Shown: piece after piece, positions 10,754 through 20,964 of the stretch
Position numbering within the stretch: the first letter of the stretch is position 1
Layout: the number at the start of each line of letters is the position of its first letter
Source of the DNA: Scalesia atractyloides
Taxonomy: Eukaryota; Streptophyta; Magnoliopsida; Asterales; Asteraceae
Direction: 5' to 3'
NCBI GenBank assembly: GCA_947069175.1
Contig: CAMTDV010001633.1
Span: 61,362,102-61,426,101, forward strand
Length of the DNA: 64,000 nucleotides
Made by a program: the position numbers and the translations under genes
The notes under the pieces: model-generated
Told to the model about the DNA's origin: nothing
Database searches by the model: none
The model's input: only the letters and a program-made list of their open reading frames with translations

Positions 10754-11402
10754 TGTTTTTGTGATAAACACGGAAACAAATAACATTTATAATAAAACCG
10801 AAAGTCAAATCTGCAATCAGCGCGCCCAGAACTCGCACTCACCGGAAAAACCGACATTCCGCGATTTTGGCTACTTTTCCCTTGACTGAAACGCACAAAT
10901 TGATGTCGACGCCAGTTATAACCGTTGCCGGAAATCAATTTCGGTCATAAGCGTCGGAAACAGTGACCGCAAACTTGGACCTTAATTCAAACTCAAATCA
11001 ACTGATCTTCCTTATAAATACCCACTCAAACATCTCGTAAACCTTTCGCTCAAAACCGCACTTTCTTTCCGAAGTTTCATTTCTTCAAAAGCTCGTCGCC
11101 GGAGATTTCCATTTTCGCCGGAATATCGCCGGAATCCCTGATCAGAAAACCGCATTCGTTCATCAGACGTTCACTCAGCCGGAAATCGCAAATCAGAGCT
11201 GACGGAATCCTGCTGGAAATCTGAAGCAAACTCTCTGTTCCGGTATACCATATCACTTAATCTTTTTCTCCATTTCAATCAAGTATAAATTATGGTCGAT
11301 TAAACAAAACAATCGGGTTTCACTGTTCTGTGTTCTTCAAAGTGAAGAAGATGAAGGTTGAACAAGTATATTAGTATAATTAAAATTGGATATTTAACCG
11401 GG

Positions 11403-11470
11403 TTAGACACACAGTCCAGCGGTGGACTGTGTGCAAATACAATATGCACGTCCCGAGTTCGAATCGCACA
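11403..11470 (+). repeat. tRNA-like module b (sense in LTR)
   Basis: Contains a perfect 10-bp hairpin, ACACAGTCCA-GCGG-TGGACTGTGT (11409-11432), in the place of a D arm, and a B-box-like CCCGAGTTCGAATCGC about 20 bp later. The leading TTAGACACA is shared with modules c and d. Copies occur at 13961-14032, 21859-21928 and, on the minus strand, 57485-57567. Confidence 0.6.
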
Positions 11471-11570
11471 AGTTACCGACTTTCAGAAATAAAACCAACA
11501 TTTTTAGAACTTAATTAGATCAAGTCACAGAATGTTTATAAGAGGAATATAATTCAGTAGTTAAGCAGAT

Positions 11571-11646
11571 TAGACACACAGCCCAACTGGTTGGGCTGTG
11601 CGCACTCGAACCAAAGGACCCGAGTTCGACTCCGAGTCTCTGCAAC
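11571..11646 (+). repeat. tRNA-like module c (sense in LTR)
   Basis: Begins TAGACACACAGCCCAACTGG. CACAGCCCAA and TTGGGCTGTG pair perfectly around CTGG (11577-11600). B-box-like CCCGAGTTCGACTCCGAG follows. The related module of the nested LTR is at 14129-14203, of the 3' LTR at 22027-22103, and of the minus-strand solo LTR at 57318-57400. Confidence 0.6.
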
Positions 11647-11738
11647 CGGTTCGGCCATATAAATCATTTTTAATAAAAACCAAATAAGTTTAAGGTTAAT
11701 TAGTATATATATATAATTAAAACAGAGAATATTTCGGG

Positions 11739-11813
11739 TTAGACACGTAGCTCAGTTGGTAGAGCTGCGTGCACGTATACGAGAGGTCCCGAGTTCGAAC
11801 CTCACTCAGCGCA
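11739..11813 (+). repeat. tRNA-like module d (sense in LTR)
   Basis: The most tRNA-like of the set: ACGTAGCTCAGTTGGTAGAG is an excellent A box and D arm, and GAGTTCGAACCTC an excellent B box and T loop. The anticodon stem and acceptor stem are not convincing. Copies are at 14297-14372, 22193-22268 and, minus strand, 57157-57233. Confidence 0.65.
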
Positions 11814-12824
11814 TAGAAAACACAGTCTGACCGGTCAGACCCGGTCAACGGTCAACGGTCAAAAAGTCAACTTTTTTTTATTTCTTTTTAGTTATTTATT
11901 TAATTCAAAATTCAATTAAAAATACTTAAAAATAGGATTTTAAAGTTAGAAAATTTCCTTAAACTCACAAGAATAAATCTAAAAATCTCATTAAGAGCAC
12001 TAATTAAAAATATTAATCTCAAATAAAATTTATTTATTTATCAAATCATTTTGTTATTATCTAGGTTAGTTTTTCCCTCGTCGATTGAATCATAAATTCG
12101 TGCGCCTTCATCGTCATCAAAGAACGCACCAATTGTGAGTGAATCTCTACCAATTCCCCGTTTTAATCATGTTTTGGGGTGTATCATGTGTCGTATAATC
12201 CTTTTATTTTATTTATACACTTGTGCATACATCTTATCAGTGATCAACTGTGTATCAATTGTTGTGTGAATTATATGTAGATTGGATTTATCATTATCAG
12301 TGCACGCATTTCATTAGGCCCATCAGTTCCCCGTGGGAGACGGGTTGAGCATCAGGTGCCTCATTAGATCGGCTCCGTTTGATTGAGCCTTGATCTCACA
12401 TACATCATCATTCATGTCATATACTCATCCAAATTGGTTTGTGATTGTTTATCTATATATGTTTGCTCACATGTGATTTTTGCACAAAATTTCCTTATTA
12501 AATAAAACAAGAAATTAGTAACAATGTTTTATCAAGGTTCACTCGCCAACTTTTGTTGACCCAAAACCTCCCCCGTTTACATGATACATGTGATCCAGCT
12601 AAGACAGGAAACACTTAGGAAGGCCTAGAAGAAAAAAAAACAAGTTTATGCTTTGGAATGATTATGTAGTTTCATTTTCTTGTAATTGTATGGATTTTGT
12701 TTGGATATTTAAGTTGTAATTTGAATTTAATAAATATGAAACATCTTAGTAAACGTCATGAGCTTTGATGATAACCCAATTATGCCCCGACTTTTATTCC
12801 GCTGCGGGTCGGGGTGTGACAGAT

Positions 12825-12836
12825 TGGTATCAGAGC
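12825..12836 (+). other. Primer-binding site (initiator tRNA-Met type)
   Basis: TGGTATCAGAGC lies four bases after the end of the 5' LTR (12821). This matches the 3' end of plant initiator tRNA-Met, the usual primer for both gypsy and copia elements in plants. Confidence 0.9.
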
Positions 12837-12846
12837 TTGTGATTAT

Positions 12847-15477
12847 TGTAACATCCATAAAAAAACGGGTTTCCAAACCCGCTCCGTTTATTAATCGAAT
12901 ATCAAGTTATAAAATTTCGTTGCGTATTTATGATTTATTTTAATCTTAAACAATACATAATTAATAAACAATTTAGAATTTAAAAACTATAATTATTAAA
13001 AAGTGAAAATAAAGTAAATAAAAAAAGAAAATCGGCTGCCAGGTTTCGAACCCGGGTCAGCCAGAAGACACAACTAACACATATCTCACCACTCCGCCAC
13101 TTGAGTTGTTTGTTGATATAATGAAACAATTAATACATATAATGAAACTCGAAATCAAATTCGGTCATCAGCGCGCCCAAATCGCTCTCGCCGGAAATAC
13201 CGACGATTTCGCCAATTATCTACAGTTTCCTTTGACTTAACGTATGTATTAACATCGACATCGGTTATAACGATGTCTAATCCCGCGACATCAGTCATAA
13301 CCGTCGGAGAAAGGCTGACCACGAATCAAGACTAAAATCAGACCCAATTCATCTTGATTCTTCCCTATAAATACACACCCAAGTCTCTGGTAATCATTTC
13401 GCTCAAAATCGCACCATTTCTCGAATCAATTTCACTCGCCGGAGTTATTCTACAATCGCCGGACTTTCGCCGGAAAACCGAGACTTACATCAAAACGGTA
13501 AATACCTCGACTCTTTCGGTTTCAATCCATTGTTAGACTATTACTAACTTCAATCCATCAACCAGAATCAATCCCAGACGACGTTGCCGGATATTCTGCA
13601 CTCGCCGGAAAACCTCTGGAATTTCCAAAATCACGCTGTGAATCAGTATAATCATTTAAACCTTCTGATAATCATTGTTTAGTAACTCAATTTCCCAACT
13701 AATCGATCAAAACTGTTAATTGATTCAATCAGGCGAAATTCACAAATCAGAGCCGACGACCATTGCCGGAATTCTGAGAAATACAGTCTGATCGGTACAT
13801 TCGATTCCTTAACTCTTTTTATCCATTACATTTCAATTAGTAATATGTTCGACGAACGATTTAAACAAGAACAGAAGAATATCGGTCGTCTGAGTCTTTG
13901 AATGAAGAAGACGAAGTCGACGATGTTTATAAGAATAATTAAAACAAGTTATTAAACCGGGTTAGACACACAGTCCAGCGGTGGACTGTGTGCAAACAAT
14001 TAGCGCACGTCTCGAGTTCGATCCCTGACACGACCCTATCCTCTGAATAAAAATGTTCTTTTTTAAACCGAACCGTATTAACTCGCTGTAAGATGTTAAG
14101 TTTAATAAAAACCAGTATTTTAACCAGGTTAGACACACAGTCCAGCGGTGGACTGTGTGCAACGTTAAACAACGGGTCCCGGGTTCGAGACCTGTTGTGT
14201 GCACCGGTTCGACATAATTAAAATCCTTTTTAAAATAAATGAATTCTGAATAAATTAAATAGTATATAAATATAATTAAAAACATAAATATTTCGGGTTA
14301 GACACGTAGCTCAGTTGGTAGAGCTGCGTGCACGCGTACGGGAGGTCATGAGTTCGAGCCTCACCCAGCGCATACATACACAAAGTCCGAACCGGTCAAC
14401 AGTCAAAGTCAACAGTCAAGGTCAACGGTCAACCCAAAAAGTCAACATTTTTTTTATATTTTTATTTATTTATTTAATTTAAAAATCAATTAAAATACTT
14501 AAAAATAATATTTTTAAAGTTAGAAAATGACCTTAAACTCACAAAAATAAATCTAAAAATCCTATTAAAATTGTTAATAAAATCTACTTATTTACCGTAC
14601 CTTTTCGTTATTATTTAGGTTAGTTATTCCTCGTCGATCAACTCTCTAAACTCGTGCGCATTCAACATCATCAAACGAACGCACCCAATGTGAGTGAATC
14701 TCTACCAATTCCCCGTTTTAATCACATTTTGGGGTGTATCATGTGTCGCTATTTATTTATTACATTTAAACACTTGTGCATCCATCATATCCATGATCAA
14801 ATGTGTATCCAACATGTATCAATTGTTTGTATGGTTAATGTTTAGATTAAATTTATCAGTTTCAGTACATACATCATCATAGGCTCGTCTGTACCCCATT
14901 ACCTATGAGCGGAACCGTTCCCCATTACCTATGAGCAGAACGTGGCGTTGCCAACACAAGATCGGCTCCGTTTGATTGAGCCTTGATCTCACATACATCA
15001 TCATAGGCTCGTCTGTTCCCCATTACCTATGAGCGGAACGGGACGTTGCCAACATATACATTATCATTCATGTCATATACTCATTCAAGGTGGTTTGTGA
15101 TTGTAAGTTTACATATGTTTGCTCACATATGATTATTGCACAATTTTTCCATATTAAATACAACAAGAAATCAATAACAAATGTTTTTAACAAGGTTCAC
15201 TCGCCAACTTTTGTTGACCCAAAATTCCCCATTTTTACACATGATACAGGTGATCCAGTTGAAGCAAGAAACATATAGGACGGCCTAGAAGAATAAATCA
15301 GTTTAGACTTTGGATTGTTTTACTTTGTTTCATTTCCTTGTATTTGTATGAATTTGGTTTGAACATTAAGTTGTAATTTGAATTTAATAAATATGAAACA
15401 TTTAGTAAACATCATGAGCTTTGGTGATAACCCAATTATGCCCCGACTCTTATTCCGCTGCGGGTCGGGGTGTGACA
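12847..15477 (+). mobile_element. Nested solo LTR of the same gypsy family
   Basis: Starts TGTAACATCC and ends GGTCGGGGTGTGACA, about 2.63 kb, clearly related to but diverged from the LTRs of the host element. It lies between the host PBS and gag with no internal region of its own. Flanks are ATTAT (12842-12846) and ACTAT (15478-15482), a 5-bp duplication with one change. Module a is at 13033-13108, b 13961-14032, c 14129-14203, d 14297-14372. A duplicated CCCCATTACCTATGAGC stretch lies at 14896-15040. Confidence 0.85.
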
Positions 15478-16260
15478 ACTATAGGGATATAGGATAGGTT
15501 ATTAGACCCTTAGAGCCTATACTATAGTTGATTAAGTTTTAATTGTTTATGCGTTACATGCAAAATTCATGATGTTTATATGTTTCATGTTTATTTTCAC
15601 ACTCAATGTTATGCAAACACGCTTATAAATACATGTTATTATACAATGCTCATCATGAATCATATCCTCATAACATATCATATCCATGAGAGCACACACC
15701 TCACAATTACCATGATTTTTGCAATGATTTTTGTATTTTTCAAATCACATCAAAGTGAGTTCTCATGACGGGCATGTAGTAACTGGAAGGGTACGAGTAC
15801 CGGTAGTCGGAACGTCCTGTCTAGGCTTGGCATTCGTATAAATCCAAAATAAAGGACCAGTTTGCCTACCTGGGGACTAAGGATGAGAGTACGAAGGACC
15901 TATTAGGCCAAAGCATGAACGTCGTGTGAGCTAACCCCACTTTGAGTTGTCATTGTGTCTACACCTGGACACCCTCCTACCGTACATCTCGCAATCATAT
16001 TTTACGATTTTCATTCGGATGGTGCGAGTGTTAATCCGCCAACACCAATGTGAATCCTACCAAGCCCAATAGTCATGGGGGCCCACATGACTACACAGGC
16101 GATGGTATAGGGGACATTGGAGGCCCAAACATGAGCAAACCCAAGACATCCTATGGATGTAGTTGAATTATTGTCAGTTATGTTATTTTTCATTTTTTTT
16201 ACGACACATGACACCTAGAAAATTCTTAAACTCACAATCTTCCTATATATGTTCCTGTAG
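15478..16260 (+). other. Untranslated leader of the gypsy element
   Basis: Sequence between the nested LTR and the gag ATG. It opens with ATAGGGATATAGGATAGG, which is the natural continuation of the sequence after the PBS at 12836 once the nested LTR is removed. No ORF is supported here. Confidence 0.6.
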
Positions 16261-17560
16261 ATGTCGGCTAGGCAACTACGTGGAGGTAGAAACTCAGGAA
16301 GATCAAATGAACGCTTGGCCACACAAATTGCTAAACAAATGGCCGCAGTGCTTCCTGACATCGTAATTCAAGTTCAACAAGCTCTCACCGCAAATCCCAT
16401 CAATCCTCCCAATCAAGAAGACCAGAGCGTCGCCAACCCTCCCTCCAAAAAGTGCTCCTACAAACACTTCAAATCTTGCGATCCCCCAAAATATGAAGGG
16501 ACCGAAGGTGTTACCGCCCTCCTTCACTGGTTTGAAGAAATGGAAAACACTTTCCTCAATTGCGATTGTCCCGAGGATCGCAAGGTACGTTATGCAACTA
16601 GAAGACTCTTCGGGGTAACCCTTACCTGGTGGAACACGAAAAAGGGTAAACGAGGAGTTGAAGATGCCATGGCCTTAACATGGGAAGAGTTAAGGGAACT
16701 CATGACAAGATGCTTCTGTCCAAGAAGCGAAATCAAAAAGTTGGAAGATGAATTCCACGCGCTGAAACAAAAGGAAGTAGATCACACCTCCTATAATAAG
16801 CGATTTCTCGAGCTGAACCAAATGATCCCTAATTTGTTCACCCCCTTGTACCGCTTAGTCGAACACTACATTCGAGGCCTCCCCTCGAAAATCCAAGATT
16901 CGGTTTTAAGCACTTCGCCTGCAACACTTGAAGCCGCAATGGAATTAGTTACAGAACTCACTGAGAATCGCATCCGAAACGGCAAATTTAAAGATGAGAA
17001 GAAGAAAACACCCATTGAGACCCCAACTCCAAACCACCCAGTCTCCTCCTCAAAGTTTGCTGGTAAGAGGAAACGAAACAGCAAGAATTTTGCTATCACT
17101 CAAACCAACCCTCCTTCACTGCTGCACCAATCACCCAAATTGCTCCTTCAACGAACCATTCAAAAAGCCATACACCGGCCCTCACCTAAAATGCAACCGC
17201 TGTCAATACCATCACCCTTCCGAAAACCCCTGCCAACATTGCACAAGCTGTGGCCGTGCGGGTCACACCATCCAAACCTGTCACACTCTTCAACGAATGA
17301 ACCGCAATCAACCCCCAACCCAAACCCACCATCAGATAGTGGGTCAAGCCCAACAACCCTTACTTCTACCACCTGCACCACACGCAGCCCAAACTTACTA
17401 CCAACCCAACTACCCCATGATGCGACCCATGCGAGCTTGTTACAACTGTGGGGACCCAAACCACTTCAGGAACACTTGTCCACGCTTGGTGAACATCATC
17501 CATGCCCAAGCTCAAGCAAACCCGGTAAACCAAGCTAACCAAGCTCCTCCACCTGCCAGA
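16261..17560 (+). pseudogene. Gypsy gag (frameshifted)
   Basis: The ATG at 16261 opens MSARQLRGGRNSGRSNERLA. A retrotransposon gag/capsid region follows with PPKYEGTEG, LLHWFEEMENTF and VTLTWWNTKKG. Near 17100 the reading shifts to a second frame, in which two nucleocapsid zinc knuckles of the CX2CX4HX4C type are found: CTSCGRAGHTIQTC and CYNCGDPNHFRNTC. The gag proteins form the virus-like particle in the cytoplasm and bind the element's RNA. The frame break between capsid and nucleocapsid disables this copy. Confidence 0.88.
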
Positions 17561-18229
17561 GGAAGAGCTTTCAACATCAATGCCAACCAAGCTAGGGCTG
17601 ACAACAACGTGGTCAACGGTACGTTTCTCATCAATGGTAGTTATGCATCCATATTATTCGATACTGGTGCGGATAAGAGCTTTGTGTCCTTAGAATTTGA
17701 ACCTATCCTCAACCAAACTCGTGTTAATCTCATGGAATCTCTAACGGTGGAAGTTGCTGACGGAAAACCCGTTTCATTAAATTCTATTATACGCGATTGT
17801 ACTCTCACTCTAAACGATCACGATTTTCCAGTTGACCTCATTCCTATGAAGTTGGGAAGTTTCGATGTTATAATCGGTATGGATTGGCTCAGCCAGCATC
17901 ACGCTGAAGTAGTGTGCCGCGAAAAGTTCATTCGCATTCCTCTTGCAGACGGTCAGACCCTATGTATTTTTTGGGAAACCCCTTCGAAAGGACTCAAATT
18001 AATGTCCTGCCTTCAAGCCCGAAGATATCTCCGCAAGAACTATGTCGCATTCCTAACTCTTGTCGTAAAAAAGGGAAACAAGGAGAAGAAACTCGAAAAT
18101 ATCCCAGTTGTGAAAGAATTCCCACAAGTCTTTCCCGACGACATTTCAGGACTCCCTCCTGTGAGAGAAGTCGAATTCCGCATCGATCTTGTACCTGGCG
18201 CTACAACCAGTCGCAAAATCTCCTTATAG
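17561..18229 (+). pseudogene. Gypsy protease and PR-RT linker
   Basis: The aspartic protease core is ILFDTGADKSFVS with DTG at 17660-17668. It is followed by FDVIIGMDWLSQH, the second conserved protease block. The linker carries FPQVFPDDISGLPP and REVEFRIDLVPG, the usual lead-in to gypsy reverse transcriptase. The frame then ends at 18227-18229. The RT continues in another frame, so one or two bases are lost or gained near 18205-18215. The enzyme would process the Gag-Pol polyprotein. Confidence 0.88.
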
Positions 18230-19337
18230 GTTAGCCCCATCCGAAATGCAAGAGCTGGCCAGTCAACTGCAAGAGCTGACTGACAAAGGATTCATACGTC
18301 CTAGCTTCTCGCCTTGGGGTGCACCTGTTCTCTTTTTGAAGAAGAAAGATGGAACGTTTCGCATGTGCATTGATTATAGAGAACTCAACAAGTTAACGGT
18401 TAAAAATCGCTATCCACTACCTCGCATCGATGACCTCCTAGACCAACTTCAAGGCGCCACCTGCTTTTCAAAAATCGACCTTCGTTCTGGTTATCATCAG
18501 CTCAGAGTGCACGACGAAGATATCCCAAAAACTGCTTTCCGGACTCGTTATGGTCATTACGAGTTCATGGTCATGCCTTTCGGTTTAACCAACACCCCCG
18601 CTGTCTTCATGGATCTAATGAATAGGGTATGCAAACCCTACCTCGACCGTTTTGTAATAGTCTTCATCGACGACATCCTTATCTACTCTAAGTCTAAATC
18701 CGATCATGAGCGACACCTTCGACTCATCCTTGCACTTTTAAGGGCTGAAAAGCTCTACGCTAAGTTCTCAAAATGCGAATTCTGGTTAGGAGAAGTACAA
18801 TTCCTTGGACATGTCGTCAACGACATGGGAATTCATGTTGATCCTTCAAAAATCAAGGCAGTGCAGGAATGGCAAGCGCCACGTACCCCTACCGAAGTAA
18901 GGTCATTTCTTGGTTTGGCTGGTTACTATCGCCGCTTCATTGCCAATTTTTCCCGTATTGCTGTACCACTCACGGCCTTGACTCATAAAGGAAAACCCTT
19001 CATATGGGGACCTAAGCAAGAAGAGGCCTTCCAAACTCTAAAGCAAAAACTTTGTGACGCACCTATCCTCACACTCCCTGAAGGTTGCGATGACTTTGTA
19101 GTATATTGCGACGCATCAGTGCAAGGGCTAGGCTGTTTATTAATGCAAAGAGGAAAAGTGATAGCCTATGCTTCTAGGCAACTCAAAGTTCATGAGAAGA
19201 ATTACACCACCCACGACCTGGAACTTGGAGCCGTTGTGCTCGCTCTCAAGATATGGAGACATTACCTCTACGTACCAAGTGTGAAATATACACTGACCAC
19301 AAAAGTCTCCAACATATCTTCAACCAAAAGGAGTTGA
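18189..19337 (+). pseudogene. Gypsy reverse transcriptase and start of RNase H
   Basis: SPYRLAPSEMQELASQLQ, WGAPVLFLKKKDGTFRMC, FSKIDLRSGYHQL, MPFGLTNTPAVFM and FIDDILIYSKS (catalytic Asp pair at 18669-18674) are all present and in order. RNase H starts with VVYCDASVQGLG. A one-base frameshift near 19255 moves the rest into another frame. RT and RNase H copy the element RNA into DNA inside the particle. The RT motifs themselves look undamaged. Confidence 0.92.
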
Positions 19338-20295
19338 ATATGAGGCAACGAAGATGGGTCGAACTTCTCAACGACTACGACTGTGAAATTCGGTATTATC
19401 CTAGTAAGGCAAACGTGGTGGCTGATGCACTCAGTCGAAAAGGTTATGCGAACTCCATTCGTCTTCTATGTTCGCAAATCATAACCGACATCAAAGATCG
19501 AATCCGAGCAGCTCAACATGTTTCTGTAACAGAAAATGACGTACGCGATGAGCTGTCATGTGGAGCTGAACTCAAAATCGAAACCAAATCCGACGGTATT
19601 CTATACTATTTAAACCGCATATGGATTCATGATCGCGATAACCTTCGTGAGTTCCTCATGAATGAGGCGCACAAAACACGATACTCTGTACACCCAGGAG
19701 CCGACAAGATGTATCAAGACCTACGATACACCTACTGGTGGCCTGGCATGAAAAAAGATATCGCCGTCTTTGTTTCCAAGTGCCTTACTTGTTCCAAAGT
19801 AAAAGCTGAACATCAAAGACCTTCAGGACTTCTAGTCCAACCCGAAATACCTGTATGGAAGTGGGAAAACATAACCATGGATTTCATTACTGGGTTACCT
19901 CGCACCTCCGGTGGGTATGACACCATATGAGTAATAATTGATCGTCTTATAAAGTCATCTCACTTCATCCCGATTCGCGAGGACTTCAAGAACGAAAAGT
20001 TAGCTCGTATCTACATCAGCAAGATCGTAAGCCGTCATGGTGTACCATTAAGCATCATTTCAGACCATGATGGTCGTTTCACTTCACGAACATGGCAAGC
20101 CGTACAAACCGTTTTGGGTACACGATTAGACCTCAGTACCGCTTTTCATCCTCAAACTGATGGTCAATCTGAACGCACCATCCAAACCCTTGAAGACATG
20201 CTGCGAGCATGTGTCATAGACCTTAAAGGGAACTGGGACGCTCATCTACCATTAGTTGATTTTCGTACAACAATAGCTATCATTCAAGTATCAGC
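19253..20295 (+). pseudogene. Gypsy RNase H end and integrase core
   Basis: It continues RNase H with IYTDHKSLQHIF and ANVVADALSR. The integrase follows: the HHCC zinc module with HKTRYSVHPG and CLTCSKVKAEH, then MDFITGLPRTSGG. A TGA stop at 19928-19930 interrupts the first core strand. Beyond it SDHDGRFTSRTW and FHPQTDGQSERTIQTLEDML carry the second Asp and the Glu. SDHDGRF has His where Arg is usual. A frameshift near 20260 follows. The enzyme would insert the cDNA into the genome. Confidence 0.9.
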
Positions 20296-20930
20296 ATGGC
20301 TCCTTTCGAAGCTTTATATGGTCGTAAGTGCCGATCTCCAATATGTTGGCACGAAATTGGGGAATCACAAATCACCGGTCCAGAATTAATTCAAGAAACA
20401 ACCGACAAGGTCATTCAAATTCGAAACAATCTTCTAGCGGCTCAAAGTCGTCAAAAGAGTTATGCAGACAAACGACGAAAGCCCTTGGAGTTTGACATAG
20501 GTGATCAAGTACTTTTAAAAGTATCACCGTGGAAGGGAGTGGTTCGTTTTGGCCAGAAGGGAAAGCTAGCACCACGCTATGTAGGACCTTTCAAGATACT
20601 CGAAAGAGTAGGTCCTATAGCATACAAGCTTGACCTACTAGAAGAGCTCAACAGAATTCATCCCACATTTCATGTATCAAACTTGCAAAAGTGCATCGCC
20701 GATGAAAACCTCCATATTCCTCTAGAAGACATTCAAGTCGATGAATCGATGCACTTCGTTGAAAGACCAGTAGAAATCATGGATTTCGGAGAGAAGCGTT
20801 TAAGGCGAAGTTGTATTCCAATTGTCAGGGTACGTTGGGAGTCAAAACGAGACCTGAGTTTACTTGGGAACGGGAAGACTCAATGCGCGAAAAATACCCG
20901 CATCTTTTTCCTGTTACCACTACTACTTAG
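20296..20930 (+). pseudogene. Integrase C-terminus with chromodomain
   Basis: It starts at MAPFEALYGRKCRSPICW, then GDQVLLKVSPWKGVVRFG, LAPRYVGPFKI and RIHPTFHVSNL. The C-terminal part RRSCIPIVRVRWESK, after a one-base frame loss, reads PEFTWEREDSM and KYPHLFP, stopping at 20928-20930. That W..R...FTWE pattern is the variant chromodomain of plant chromoviruses (Tekay/Del), which is thought to steer insertion toward heterochromatin. The clade is an inference from this motif and the integrase C-terminus. Confidence 0.8.
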
Positions 20931-20948
20931 ATTTCGGGACGAAATTTC

Positions 20949-20964
20949 TAAAAGTAGGGGATAC
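20949..20964 (+). other. Polypurine tract
   Basis: AAAAGTAGGGGATAC directly before the 3' LTR start (20965), after TTTCGGGACGAAATTTCT, the usual lead-in of this gypsy clade. It would prime plus-strand DNA synthesis. Confidence 0.75.

Larger units (their letters stand above)
10504..12821 (+). repeat. 5' LTR of the gypsy element
   Basis: Starts TGTAACATTAGTCG and ends GGGTCGGGGTGTGACA. From left to right it contains an antisense tRNA-like module (10686-10753), a TATA-bearing stretch with CTTATAAATACCC near 11010, three sense tRNA-like modules (11403-11813), an A/T-rich part, and the conserved GTTCACTCGCCAAC block near 12537. Its partner is the 3' LTR. Confidence 0.92.

Noticed and set aside
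10686..11813. True tRNA genes
   Set aside because: A and B boxes are good, but acceptor stems do not pair and anticodon arms are absent or distorted in every copy I folded by eye.
17160..17590. Antisense frames of 74-99 codons across gag
   Set aside because: They oppose the nucleocapsid coding sequence of the gypsy element, whose zinc knuckles are clear.
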